Of a DNA stretch of 64,000 bases, positions 12,801 through 24,844 are shown piece after piece. The translations under genes and the position numbers were made by a program. Origin of the DNA: Fulvia fulva. Taxonomy: Eukaryota; Ascomycota; Dothideomycetes; Mycosphaerellales; Mycosphaerellaceae. The DNA lies in contig NC_063016.1 of assembly GCF_020509005.1 (NCBI RefSeq), forward strand, positions 5,394,001-5,458,000, read 5' to 3'. How positions within the stretch are numbered: position 1 is the stretch's first letter; every line of letters begins with the position of its first letter. Below the pieces are notes generated by a model. That model saw nothing but the letters and a program-made list of their open reading frames with translations, was not told where the DNA came from and did no database searches.

Positions 12801-13863
12801 TAGCTAGAGTAAGTACGAGGCGTACGATAGTATATATAGGGCTAAGATCTTATATTCGTTATATAGATTCTAGAATACCTTCGAGTTATAGCTCTCGTAG
12901 CTATCGATAATAAGTAGTCTCTATACCCTAGTTATACGAGCTATAGTATACTTCTAGAAATACTCTAGCTACCGTATACCGAACTCATTATTAGTCTAGC
13001 CGTTCTCTATTAGCCTAATTGTCTAGTCTAGACCTAAGTTGCCGTCTAAGTACTAGGTACTAATATACTGTTTGCCTATAAGGATGACGTAGGGTAGGAG
13101 CGCTATTCCGTCTATATAGATAGTCTTAATCACTATTACCTATTCTCTATTACCCTATTAAACGACCTTCCTCTTTCTACTACGCCTTTCTAAACCCGTA
13201 ACGACGCTCTAAGACGTAATAATACCTATTATAAACCCTGTCTCGTCGAAGTTATAGGTGTCCTAGTTAAGGATACTATACTTCTCCTTTATATTACGTA
13301 TAAGTAAGAACTACCTCTCGATAACGTCTAGATCTTCTATTAGGGCTCGCTAACGATCGTATCTACGTATTATACAAACCTTTAGCTTACGATACCGCCT
13401 AATAAACCTGTCTGTCTAATTGAGACTAGCGGGCTTAAGACCCTTCTCTTATAGTAATATATCGGCTATTGCTTATATACTAGCCTTTAATAGCGGGAAA
13501 CCTCTAAGATCTAGCTCGAGTATATACTTAAGTATCACCCTCTCTTCTAGCTCTATAAGCTTCTTTAAATTAGGCTCGTAGTCATCCCGAGGAGGTCGTC
13601 TTTTCAATCGATACCCTAGTATAGTTCGAGACGCGTTATATATCTTTATAGCAAGTCGATTTGTAATTGTCGCGTCGCGTTCCGTAGCCTAGACAGCTAA
13701 GGTCAGTTTGGCCTCGTTTGAAGATAATATACGCTATAATAGTAGTTATATAGCTATATCTATAGAAGTGGTATAGTTCTTAGTAAAAGTGGCCTGCTCG
13801 GTAGTATAGCCCGCTCGGTAGTAAAGTACGTTAGGGCTATTAGGGAAAGCTAATTTAACGTCC
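9884..13863 (-). mobile_element. Copia A 3' fragment, interrupted by pogo (unit 2)
   Basis: Same structure as 1611-5562: 3' non-coding part, RNase H (from 10,815), RT (the open frame 11,469-11,756 encodes the block after the YVDD box), pogo insertion at 11,983 and a 30-bp Copia A tail ending at 13,863. The RNase H ATG seen in unit 1 is ATA here. All frames are broken. Confidence 0.85.
11983..13831 (-). mobile_element. Fot1/pogo-type DNA transposon (unit 2)
   Basis: Duplicate of the 3682-5530 element, also 1,849 bp, with TA at 11,981-11,982 and 13,832-13,833. The identical insertion point and length show it was copied with the unit and did not insert separately. The transposase is broken. Confidence 0.9.
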
Positions 13864-13864
13864 C

Positions 13865-14098
13865 TATTAAATAGGTACGAGTTACGTAGTAGTAGAAGAC
13901 GGCGGATTATACAACAGACGAAGAAGGACCTAGGAGAATAGCGTGTATCTATATATAGTATCGCCGGTATTAGTATAGGTAGATACTAGGTGTCCGGATG
14001 TTTACTAGCCTATAGGCTAGTAAACCCTAGTTACGTGATCTAGTTATATAACACACCTACACCTATATACTTGTCCTACGGCCTATATGTTCTTAACA
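13865..14098 (-). repeat. Copia B 3' LTR (unit 2)
   Basis: Copy of 5564-5797 at an offset of 8,301 bp, with the same boundary against Copia A and the same downstream polypurine tract complement. Confidence 0.75.
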
Positions 14099-17000
14099 CT
14101 CCTACTTAGGCCATATAGTCTCCTATAATCCCTTTACGTAAGCTAGAGCTACCTTATAAAGTTTTAGAACTACTAGCTATTAAGGGGCTTTATTAACCTA
14201 TTAGTAGCTATGTGCTTTATATAGTAGTAGTCTACTATAATCTTCTTCTACTACTAGAGATGTCTAATATAGTTATATATAACATTAATATACTTTGACC
14301 TTTTATGTATATAGGCATCTTTAATAAGTGTTAAAGCGGCTTAGTTATTACCTATAAGCTTAACTAGCCTTAGCTCGTTAATAGTGCCCTTGCTTACCCT
14401 TATACTCGGCTAGAAAGAGCTCTTTCCTACCAGTTCTAGGCACCCCATTTCCCTAAGGATAGTAGCAAGAAATAGTGACTACTTTACGGCTATATTTATA
14501 GCTATAAACTTAGCTTCTATTATTAATGTTATAATAGACTTCTACTTCCTACTTATCTAGGACATAGGTGATCTATAAAGGAACTATACGTATCCTAGAA
14601 TTGAGACTCTATCCACTTTGTCTATAGCGTAGTTAGAGTCCGAGTATCCCTAGAGATTGCTCCCTCCCTTTCTATATATAAGACCTAGGTCTAGGTACAA
14701 CCGTAGGTATCGGGAGAGCTTCTTCAAAGCCTTTATATACTACTACGAGGGATTAGTAACATATGAGCTAATTCTTCTAAGGAGGAATGCTAAGTCTGGC
14801 CTTGTTATTGTCATTAGCCATATCTAGGTATTATTATAGCTCTAGTAATCCTGTTTGTTACACCTCTTATCTATAGATACCGTAGGTACTAAATGCTCGT
14901 AGCTCTCTATAGGTAAGTAGGTTAGCGTAGCCTTCTCTCTAGCTATGTTTATCTTGGCTAGGTTAGCGTAGATATAGTGTCCTTAATCAAGCTTTAAAGT
15001 GCCTTAGGACCTGTCTCTTATAATCCTTATTCTAAGGATCTTTATAGGTTTACTAAGATCTTTAATCTTAAACACTTTTCTAAGCTTAGCCTTAAACTAC
15101 TGAATATCTAATAGCTTCGGAGCTATAATAGGTATGTCATCTATATAGGTAAGGACTATAAGGTCTCTATCCGTATAGACAAGTAGGTATAGATCTACCT
15201 AGGACTAGGTAAATCTAATCTTCTCTCGCTTCGTAACACAGAGCTTGTTCTAGTCTCTAGCTGCTTGCTTAAGCCTATAAAGGCTTCGTAGGACCTTAAA
15301 CACTATGTTTAGAGGTGCTTCAACTCCTAGGGGTAGGATTATATAGATGTCTTTAAGGAGGCTACTTTAGGTAAAAGCATTATTTATATCTACTAGGTGT
15401 ATCTCGAGATCTCTCTTATATACTACTGCTATGAATACTCGGAGAGTATTATGTCTAACAGTAGGTATAAAGGTCTCTTCGAAGTCAACCCTATATTTCT
15501 ATAAAAACCCTCTTATAACTAGTCTTGCCTTAAACTTCTTAATAGCTCCACTAATCATTCTTTTTATATCAAAGACCTACCTAGAAGTAATTAGATTCGT
15601 ACCCTTTGGCGGTATAACTACTTCCTAGGTATTGTTGCTTACTAAGGTAATAAGTTCGTTCTTGATTGCCTCTCTCTATATATATCCCTATTCGGGGTCT
15701 CCTACGGCTACCTTATAGGACTTTAGGATTAGTACTTCCTACTAATAGGCTATGGCCTACCTAATAGTAGCAAATGTATGTTCTTCTACGTCGTTTAGAA
15801 TCTCCTCTACCTAGCTCATTATAGGGTCTAGATAGAACATCTAGGCGATAAGAGCCTTATAGTGTTTAGCCTTATACTCTTCAGAGTTATTATCTCCGTC
15901 CCCCCTTAACCTCTTGTTACCTATAACCTAAGGTAGCGCTAGGTGTTCGGATAGGTCGAACTGAACGACATCTTCCTTTTCTTTTATTAGAGTACCCTAA
16001 TCTCTAAACTTCTAGTATTCCCTAATGTCCTTTAGGGGAGGGGGAAGTTGTATAGATAGCGGTTGCTATAGTGTTAATGACTCGGGTAGGTTCTGTATAG
16101 ATCTACCGTTATTGGCCTTCGATAGTATTGAAACCGCCTTAATATTTTCTCCTAGCCTTTGTAACGGTGTTTCTAATAATCCCCTATCGGAAAATTTCGC
16201 CCTAAAGGGCTTCCTCCTAATAGGATTACGCTATAGCGCTCGACTTAGCTAGTTAGTAAAGGTGATACCAAGATCTATATCTCCCCCCTTCTTATTCTTA
16301 AACTAGTCGACGTGACTATACGCTTTTATAGCTTTTATATCGGGATCCTAGAATAGCTATTATTTTGTAGTGTTTTCTAAGTAGCCTATAAATACGGCTT
16401 CTTTTCCTCGGTTCATTAACTTGTCTCTCCTTAAGCCTTAAGGTTAGGCTCTTAGGTCTATATAGACTATAGCTTTATATCCCTAGACGCGGAAATGGTC
16501 GACTAACGGTACTTAGCTAGTAAAGGCTTCTTCGAGTAAAAGAGTAATACTATTAATGATCGGACTATTAGGCAGTCTGTTTCTGATCATAGTCTATACT
16601 TATAGAGCTTCTAGCCAGAACTTAACTAGTATACTAGAGTCTTTAAGTATAGCCCGGACTGTGTTTATATAGAGGCTTGAATTGACCTTTCTATAGGTCC
16701 ATTTTAAAGAGAGTTATAGGCATCAGTTATGTCTATCTAAGTGCTAAACTCCTTCTCCTACTCTTTTAGTAAGGCGAGAATTTCTTTTATACTATTACTA
16801 CGGATCGTAGACAGAAAGCACCTTGACTACCGTTCTGCCTAGACCTTCTAATCCCGTAGGGCTGTAGGAGCGTCGCTCCTAGCCTTTAAAGGGATTACCT
16901 ACTTCTTCCTAGAGAAGTTGTCTACAATCTTAAGCTAATATTTGTATCCTAGCCTAGAGGCTACGCCCTAAAAAGGCCTATAGATGTCAATAGAGATGAG

Positions 17001-17676
17001 GGCTAGCCTCTCCCCTTTCCTCTCTATAGCAGGTCCTTTAAACTTCCTTACATTTATAAGGGAGCAGACCTTGCAATTCTAGTGTTTAGAAGGAATAGGA
17101 ATAGAATCTTTCTTATTAGTAACTCTATATAGGTTTCTTAGTAGTCCCTTGCTAAGGTGTGTACATCTTCTATACTATAGCTCCTACTAGTCTTTGGACT
17201 TAGTATTAGCTATAGCGGTACCGTTACGTTCTTAAGAGAGTATACTAGTATACTATAGCTTAAGAATTTCCGAGATCGAGTAGATAAACGTTACTCCTCC
17301 TCGAAGTTTGGTCTAGACAACGGGTTTACTAGACAAGGATTTTAGGGTAAAACTAGGTAGTTAGATAGCAAACTGTTAGCTAAACTAATTCTATAAAACA
17401 AGACTAACTCTAAGGCTAGGAACAAACAGGACATTTTCTAAGACAATTTACTTTCTAGAAGGACTACCTATTACTACACTTCCTATATATAGCTTATAGA
17501 TAGCCACCCCTAACCTTGATCCACTTCCTCTTTGAAAGAGGCTTTAGTGTCCTAAATAGTAAATCTTAGTCAGTTATATATAATGATGTATAAGAGTTAA
17601 GCAACTACTCGGACGAGGGGTACTTACCTTTAGCTTCTATAGTAGAATAGGCAACCTTATTAACATTATTATCTTC
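14099..17676 (-). mobile_element. Copia B internal region (spans units 2 and 3)
   Basis: Second RIP-degraded Copia B RNase H to protease-region segment, ending at the Copia A LTR at 17,677. The short open frames at 15,431 and 16,025 are plus-strand shadows of the antisense pol gene. Confidence 0.8.
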
Positions 17677-20280
17677 TATTAAAAAGTGTTCGTAGCGGAA
17701 GCTAGCCTTAGGATATTCGTAGATAGTCGTAATGAGTCGAGTATAATAGTCGAGGTTGTAGTAGTTAAGAGTAGTAGACTTGCTTTGTTGCTTATCCTAT
17801 CTAGAGGGCTTATTCTACTCTTATTTATATTCGATTATAGACTCCTAGAACCTTCTATACTACGTAATCTATTACGTAGTATATCTATAATAAGAAGCGG
17901 ATTTGTAAGGAGTTATATCTCGTAGATTCTATTAAATTCTATAGCTTGTCTTCTAGACTACCTAGAGCGTTCTAGATTTTAATATAGTTAGAACATAGCT
18001 AGTTCTAAAGATGTTATAAGCCGGTAGTCCGGCGCTAGCCTATTACGGCCTAGACAAGCATTTCCGTACGCTCCTAGCGATGCTAGGAGCTTACGGGTTG
18101 TTAGAATCTATCGGATTTGATAGTCTACCGCTTTATAATAGTATATCTCGCTAAGTAGCTATATAAAGCTTATAAACTAATACACCCCTATAAGCTTTAT
18201 ATCGATACCACTAATTAAGGCGAGAATACCTTTCTACTAAGGGGTTTTTAGGCTAAAGAGACGACTCTCTCCTTCTTTAGGTAAATAGCCTATTTCCTAT
18301 ACTCTTTTCTAAAGTATAGATAGCTATAAGGTATTAAGTACGCGCGATTTTAAGAGAGTCTATAGGATATACCGTCCTCCTAGTCGGATATAATCCTTAA
18401 GCTAGGTTAAAGACCTCTTCCCAACTATAGTAAAGCTTCGCTATAGTTATTCCTTATAGACTTAAAACGTCGTTCCTAAGTTTTTAGGATTGAGGTACTT
18501 TTAACGGGGGTCACCCTACCGTTTTAGCGACTTTACGCCTTAAAACCTAAAACGTTTCGGTATTCCTATCCTTATAAGGTAGGTACGTACTTCGCTATTT
18601 CTAGATAATTCTAAGCTCTTAAGTACATAATAGTACTTTAGCTCGAATTGCCTCTTTATATTACTTTATAAAAGTAATACGTTAAAATCGGCTTATTTTA
18701 GGGTTAATAACAGCTCTTTACCCTACTAGACCACAAAACCTTTGAGGTATACTTAAGTAAAGTATCCTAAATCTCGGTTGATAGTAGTAGGATTAGCCGT
18801 TATTGTATAATCGAATTTCTAAAATTCGAAAATTATGACTTTCTCTAATGGCGTCCCTCTAAAGAAAAACAATGAAAGTACTAACTAATTACTATTACCC
18901 CTAACTAAGTTCTAGGATTAAGGCCTATACATAGCTCTATGATTAAGGGCCGTTTTACGCTAATTAACGCCTTATAGAGTACTTCGTCTCGTTAAAAAAC
19001 CTTTAATAAAGGAAAAAGAGTACGAAGGTTTTCTAAACTAACTAGTCTCGTTAAAAACCTAGATAGGGATCACAACCTAAATAGGGTAAAAGAGTACTAG
19101 TATGATATAAGAACTAGCCGTAAATAAGGTCCCGTATCCTCTGAAAATTCGGCGAGTCTAGAGCTTTAGTTAAAATATCCGCTATTTCTTCTTTCGTAGG
19201 GATATACTCTAGACTTATTATTTTTTCTTGAACGCACTCTCGAACTAAGTGATATTGTATATCGATATGCTTTGTCTTGGCGTGGTGTTCGGGATTATGA
19301 GCTAGTTCTATCGCGGATTTAGAATCCGTAAGAATAGTATTAAGGCCCGTACTAATTCCTATGTCGAGATATATCTCTTAGGAATAAGAACTCTTTTATA
19401 GTCTCTTTTAGGGCTATATATTCGGCTTCGTAACTCGATAGCGCGACCGATTTTTGTAGGATACTACGCCAACTTATAGGCGCTTTAGGTCTTATAGTAA
19501 AAATATATCCCGTAGTACTTTTTCAAGTCGTAAAATCATCCCCCTAATCGGCATCGCTATAGCCTAATAATAGGGGTGACGATTACGCTTTATAGACTAG
19601 TTTTAGCTCGTAAGCCTTAGGATCGTTCAAGTATTTCCAAATCCTATTTAGGGCTTTAAAATGTAAGCTATTAGGATTAGAGGCAAACTTAGCTACTTGC
19701 CCTACGGCGTAGCCTGAATCTAGCCTTGTTTTAGTAGCTAGATAAATTAAGGACCCTACTTCGGCTTAAAATAGCCGAGTATCCTCTAAACTAGCTTGTT
19801 CCTTATTCTTTTCTAGACGTAGGCTATTTTCTATAGGGCTACTAACCGGATTAAGACTTCTCTTATTAAATCTAGTAAGGATCTTATTTAAATACCCTTT
19901 TTGACTTAGAGTAATAGACTTATTTTTCGCGATTACGCGTTACTTCGATCCCTAGATAGTAGTTTACGTCGCCTAAATCACTTAGTTCTAGCGACTTAGA
20001 GAGGTTATCCTTAAGTTCCCTAACTAGTCCTTTGTTAGGACTAAATATAAGCATATCGTCTACGTGGCACGTTATTATAATGCCCCTGTTAGCGTTTTTA
20101 AACGCTACCTCGTTTTTCTTAAGCGGAACAAAGCCTAGCTTTTAAAGTATAGACTTAAGGTATAAGTACTATTGTCTAGAGGCTTGTTTTAAGCCATATA
20201 ATGCCGTATTTAGACGGCAAACTCTCGGAGTATTATCCTTGAAACCTAAGGGCTGTTCGATATATAATTCTTTATCTATA
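16575..20280. repeat. Tandem composite repeat, partial unit 3
   Basis: Third copy of the unit. It matches units 1 and 2 through the Copia B segment and the Copia A 3' part, has the 28-bp segment (18,417-18,444), and is 2 bp shorter in a TA run near 17,486. Homology to the unit changes at 20,280: units 1 and 2 continue into a pogo element here, while this copy continues as uninterrupted Copia A. Confidence 0.92.
17677..18182 (-). repeat. Copia A 3' LTR (unit 3)
   Basis: The 506-bp LTR, nearly identical to the split LTR at 24,039-24,539 (scattered G/A and C/T differences such as GTAATGAGTC versus GTAATAAGTC). Followed by CACCCCTATA, the complement of the polypurine tract. Confidence 0.82.
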
Positions 20281-23200
20281 GGGCTATTAGGGAAAGCTAA
20301 TTTGACGTCCTATTGCTTTATTTCCCAATTATTGTAAGCCGCAAAATAGAATAACGAACGCTAAGTTTCGGGTCGACAAGTATTACTAAATGTCTCGTCG
20401 TAATCTACTCCAAATATTTGTTTAAAGCCTTTTACGACCCACCGACTCTTATATTTAATTATATTGCCTTTAGCGTCGGTTTGAGTCTTATAAACCCACC
20501 GTCCTTTAAAGGCTACGCGATCCTTAGGAAGGTTAACTAAGTCCCAAGTTTTTAGCTTATTTAAGTCGCCTATTTCGGATTTCATAGATTCTAGCCATTT
20601 GACTTTATTAGGACTAGTAATCGCCTCTTTATAAGTAATAGGATCGGCGGTCTGCCCGCTATCATTAGCGAGTAGCGCTAGCTCGTCTTCTAATCCGTCG
20701 TCTTCTAAAGTCTTAGAACTATTAGATTCTAACGGATCATTAGAAATTAACGGGTTATTAGAAATCGACGGGCCGTCTCATTCCTTATTCGCCTCTATAG
20801 ATATAGGGTCTACGTCGTCGTTCGTATTTTCTAGAGGACTAGAACGAGTAGTATCAGCCCTATTTTGCGAATTTATAGAAGGAGTAGGTCTAAAATCGCT
20901 ATTATCGAGGTTGATAGCGGGACTAAGAGCCTCTACGCTTCCGGAAGTATTTTTCCTAGACGTATGTAAGCCTAGTCTCTTATTACTCGGCTCGTTTTGC
21001 TTCGTAGCTATTTTATTTTGTTCGCTAGAAGCTTTAATGTCCCCGCTAATTTTTAAATTATTGTTTACCTCGAATTCGCTAACTATAGCGGGTTCTTTAG
21101 ATTGAGGACTATCTAAAAAGGTTCCTTCTAAGACTCTTACGTCTCTAGCAAAGACTACTTTTCTAGAGTCTAGATCTAATAGTTTGTAGTTACCGTAGTC
21201 GGTATAACCTAATAGAATAGCCTTTTTCGCCCTAGTTTCGAGTTTCTTAGGACTCGGATTACGATAATAGGCGATAGATCCGAAGATTTTAATATTATTA
21301 AGGTCGGGTTTAGTCCCGTACCTAACTTCGTACGGGGATTTGAAGCCTAAGCTAGAATACGGCGTACGATTATAGATAAAAATCGCCGCTAAAACGGCTT
21401 CTCCCCAAAATTATTTAGGTAGCCTAGACTCGTATAACATAGCTCGTACTTTAGACATTATAGTACGATTAGGCTTTTCTATTTTAGCGTTTTGCTCTAG
21501 ACAATACGGCGCGATTAGCTCGCGTATAATACTGCTATTCCGTACTAGTTCTTTAAATTCTTTAGTTAGAAATTCGAGAGCATTATCCGATTTAAGGATC
21601 TTAAGCTTAGGCCTTTTATTATCGGCTACGCTATTAGACAAAGAATTCTCGGTACGTAATTTATAGGCACAAAAAGAACGAAAACCTTCGGACTTAGACT
21701 TAATTATATCCGCCTCTATAAACCTAGAGTAATGATCGATAAAGCTAATAAAATAACGAAGTCCGCGATTAGTCCTAGGCTCTATAGGATCGTAGATATC
21801 GAAACTAACTTTATCTAGGAAGGCTTTAGCTTTCGTGCTCGTGTTACTTTTTTTATTAATTTTGCGCGTAAATTTCGCCTTAAGGTAAACGTCGCAATTT
21901 ACGAGCCTAGGATCGTTTTTGTCTACCTTTATGCCTAATTTTTCTAAGGCGTTAGGATTTATATGTCCTAGTCTTTTATGCCAAATTAGCGAATTATTCT
22001 CGCTATTAGATAGAGTATAGGACGTACCCTCTTCGTCTTTCGAGTCTTTAGGTAGGCTATTATTCGGAGAATAAACGGCTAACTTATATAGCGATTTGTC
22101 TTTATTAGCCCTCGTTATAAGGGCATTATTTACGCTATACAAATCTATAACGCCGTTCTTAAGACGGGCATAGCAATTACGAGCATCTAATTGCACTAGA
22201 CTTATAAGATTTACGCTAAACTCGGGTGTATAAAGGCAATCCTTGAGAAGAACTACCTTATTAGTGTCTTTAAAGCGCATTTTTATATCTCCTTGCCCGT
22301 AGGAGACTATTTTCCCGGCGTTACCCTACCGTAGTCCGGTAGTAGCATCCCGGAATGTAGTAAAATAGTCTCTATTTGCTATAATATGCCGGGAAGCGCC
22401 CGAATCTAGAATAAACTCGGTACTTTTAGCGCTTTTATCGCGATTATTATCGCTATTTACGCTTAAAACGGCGGTATTATTTAATTCTTCGCCGCCCAAG
22501 TCCTCTATATTAGAGAATAGTACTTCGACTTTACTAACTTCGTTAGAGTTAGCGAATAGCGCGTCGCTATCCTCCTTGGAATCCTTATCTTTTTTCTTAA
22601 AAGTCTTATTTCTTAGATTAGGATTCTTTTTAAAACACGTAGATTCGATATGTCCCTTTTTATCGCAATAGGAACATACTTTATTCTAATTAGCGTGTTT
22701 AGGACCTTTATTTCCCGGCCGTTTAGGCCCGTATCTCTTAGGCTTTCCTTTAGAAGAGTTGCCGACGAATAAAGCGTAATCTTCCTTATCTTTAGCGCTA
22801 TATCTTCGCGATTTGTCTAGTAAATTACTAAACAATTCTTCGAGAGAATAAGCCTCTATGTTAGCTCTTAGGTTTTGACTAATAGAGGTAACAAACGACT
22901 CGTATTCGTCCGTAAGATTATTTAAAGTCTACGCTATTATAGCGGTCTTAGGCAACTCGACGCCTTTAGATTTAAGGTCGTCGTATAGACGGCGACTCGT
23001 AGTCGTATATTTTTCTACCGAGTTATTACTTATAGAGAGCGTAGTATTAAATAGCTCTCTTAAAAGTAAGAACGAGGAATTAAATCCTTTAGGACTATAT
23101 AAGTCCTCTAAGGAATTTCACGCTTCTAGGGCCGTATTTTTATTTTGAATTTATAGAAGAGGCCCGTCCTCGATAGATAACCTAATAACGGCAAGCGCTT

Positions 23201-23354
23201 TGTTTTTAATTTCTTTATCGTCCGTAATAGGTTCCTCTATAGCCTTATTTAGGCCTCCTTTCATAAGGTACGCTTTTATCCTTAGGGCCCAAAATTTATA
23301 ATTAGATTGGCCCCTTAGACGCGTAATATTAAATGTCTTATCGTTTAAAGACAT
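19114..23354 (-). pseudogene. Copia A gag-pol polyprotein remnant
   Basis: One long former frame read right to left. Gag begins near 23,354 (MSLNDKTFNITRLRG). A CX2CX4HX4C zinc knuckle (CSYCDKKGHIESTC) lies near 22,670. The protease active site is FILDSGAS near 22,400. GAG pre-integrase and integrase run 22,280-21,411 (WHKRLGHIN; core Asp in KVSFDIYD). RT starts at 20,585 (WVYKTQTDAKGNIIKYKSRW), and RNase H ends at 19,114. The protease and integrase frames are continuous apart from single TAG codons, so damage is mostly RIP nonsense, plus a frameshift in RT from an extra T near 19,925. A 289-codon segment (21,411-22,280) is still open. Confidence 0.88.
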
Positions 23355-24020
23355 CTTGAAAAAAGCGTCCTTTAGAAAGTAAAGAGCTTTATTTAAAAAT
23401 CGCCCTTTCCTTTTATAGAGAGATAGGCACAATACTTTAGCTACGTTCGTAGGCTCCCGCCCTCAAATCTCGCTATTTTTCGTCCTAGCGTATTAGTATA
23501 CGGATTGCTAGTAGGTTCCTTATAAGGATTTTATACTACTAGTAACGCTAGAATTCCTAATTACTTAGGATAGCGCTCCGAAGGGACTTCGTAACGCTAT
23601 AGGCTCTCTTTAGGTAGATTCGTCGTATATTCCCAATCCGGAAAGAGGTTGGTTTGAATTTTGAGGTCGTAGGGTTGTCGAGTTATCGAATTTACGAAGT
23701 TGTAATAATTATAGTAGGTCACAATCCTCGTAGCTTCGAAATGCGGGATACTTCCGTAAACGGAAGGTTTGCCGAGACTAGCGCTGATTTTTTGCCGGGA
23801 TGTTAGGATATCCGGGGTGTTTCCCTTTCTAGTATAGCCCGCTTATTTATAACGCGGGGAATCCCTGTCCGTGTTGGACCTTCTAGTAGATTCGCGCGAT
23901 TTTTGCCGTTTCTCGTTTGTTTCCTCGGGTTTCTTCGGTCGCTACGCCGCTTGTCGTATATATAGGGCGTAGTTATCGTTCCTAATCGGTAGGAGCGACT
24001 AGGTTCTATAGGCTAAGAGC

Positions 24021-24038
24021 TGATCCGGGCTCATAACC
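24021..24038 (-). other. Copia A primer binding site (initiator Met tRNA half)
   Basis: On the minus strand GGTTATGAGCCCGGATCA directly follows the 5' LTR. It is complementary to the anticodon stem-loop of fungal initiator tRNA-Met (GGGCTCATAACCC). Priming from an internal tRNA-iMet cut is the known mechanism of Drosophila copia and related elements. Confidence 0.7.
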
Positions 24039-24539
24039 TATTAAAAGGTGTTCGTAGCGGAAGCTAGCCTTAGGATATTCGTAGATAGTCGTAATAAGTC
24101 GAGTATAATAGTTAAGGTTGTAGTAGTTAAGAGTAGTAGACTTGCTTTTGTTACTTGTCCTATCTAGAGGGCTTATTCTACTCTTATTTATATTCGATTC
24201 TAGACTCCTAGAACCTTCTATACTACGTAATCTATTACGTAGTATATTCATAATAAGAAGCGGGTTTGTAAGAAGCTATATCCCGTAGATTCTATTAAAT
24301 TCTATAGCTTGTCTTCTAGACTACCTAGAGCGTTCTAGATTTTAATATAGTTAGAACATAGCTAGTTCTAAAGATGTTATAAGCCGGTAGTCCGGCGCTA
24401 GCCTATTACGGCCTAGACAAGCATTTCCGTACGCTCCTAGCGATGCTAGGAGCTTACGGGTTGTTAGAATCTATCGGATTTGATAGTCTACCGCTTTATA
24501 ATAGTATATCTCGCTAAGTAGCTATATAAAGCTTATAAA
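24039..24539 (-). repeat. Copia A 5' LTR (part left of Copia C)
   Basis: Homologous to 17,677-18,177. Starts TATTAAAAGGTGTTCG next to the primer binding site. The LTR is interrupted at 24,539 by Copia C and resumes with CTAATA at 30,159. Confidence 0.8.
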
Positions 24540-24774
24540 TGTTGAATAGGTACGGGTGGATAGCAGCGGAGTGGAGTAAGAGATCAAGCTTCAATTGACT
24601 AATAGTACGAGTATATAGCAATATATTAGGAACCAATATATTGATTGTGTTAGATGTCTATCTAAGCTAAAGGGGAGAGAAGGTATCTCCCTACAAGCTG
24701 AGTCATCGTGGATGCCTTAGGCTGCTAGATCACTTTCTGATTATTAACTCCCTTTAAGATGCTACATCTTAACA
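24540..24774 (-). repeat. Copia C 3' LTR
   Basis: 235 bp from TGTTGAATAGG to CATCTTAACA. Adjacent CTCCTACTT (24,775-24,783) is the complement of the polypurine tract. Differs from the other LTR mainly by C/T and G/A changes in both directions, consistent with independent RIP. Confidence 0.93.
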
Positions 24775-24844
24775 CTCCTACTTATCTCGTATAGGAGGTT
24801 ATAGTCTACTCACTTCCTATCAATAGTACTTGGACCTTTTTATG

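Larger units (their letters stand above)
8274..16574. repeat. Tandem composite repeat, unit 2
   Basis: Second head-to-tail copy of the composite unit, 8,301 bp long. It carries 28 bp (10,118-10,145) absent from unit 1, which accounts exactly for the length difference. The same order of Copia B, Copia A with pogo, and Copia B 3' LTR is kept. The near identity of units carrying independent insertions at the same sites means the insertions came before the duplication. Confidence 0.95.
17677..24539 (-). mobile_element. Copia A, most complete copy (5' LTR split by Copia C)
   Basis: Minus-strand Ty1/Copia element: 3' LTR 17,677-18,182, polypurine tract from 18,183, gag-pol 23,354 to 19,114, primer binding site 24,021-24,038, 5' LTR from 24,039. 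The 5' LTR is split at 24,539 by Copia C; its last six bases (CTAATA) lie at 30,159-30,164. The element contains neither the pogo nor the Copia B insertion present in units 1 and 2. Flanking 5-mers (TCTTC left, TCCTT right) do not match exactly, so the two ends may derive from different insertions. Confidence 0.85.

Noticed and set aside
1..20280. Centromeric or rDNA tandem repeat
   Set aside because: The unit is fully explained by Copia and pogo sequences, and no rRNA-like sequence is present.
24021..24040. tRNA-like GGGCTCATAACC sequence
   Set aside because: No cloverleaf surrounds it; its position next to the LTR identifies it as a primer binding site.
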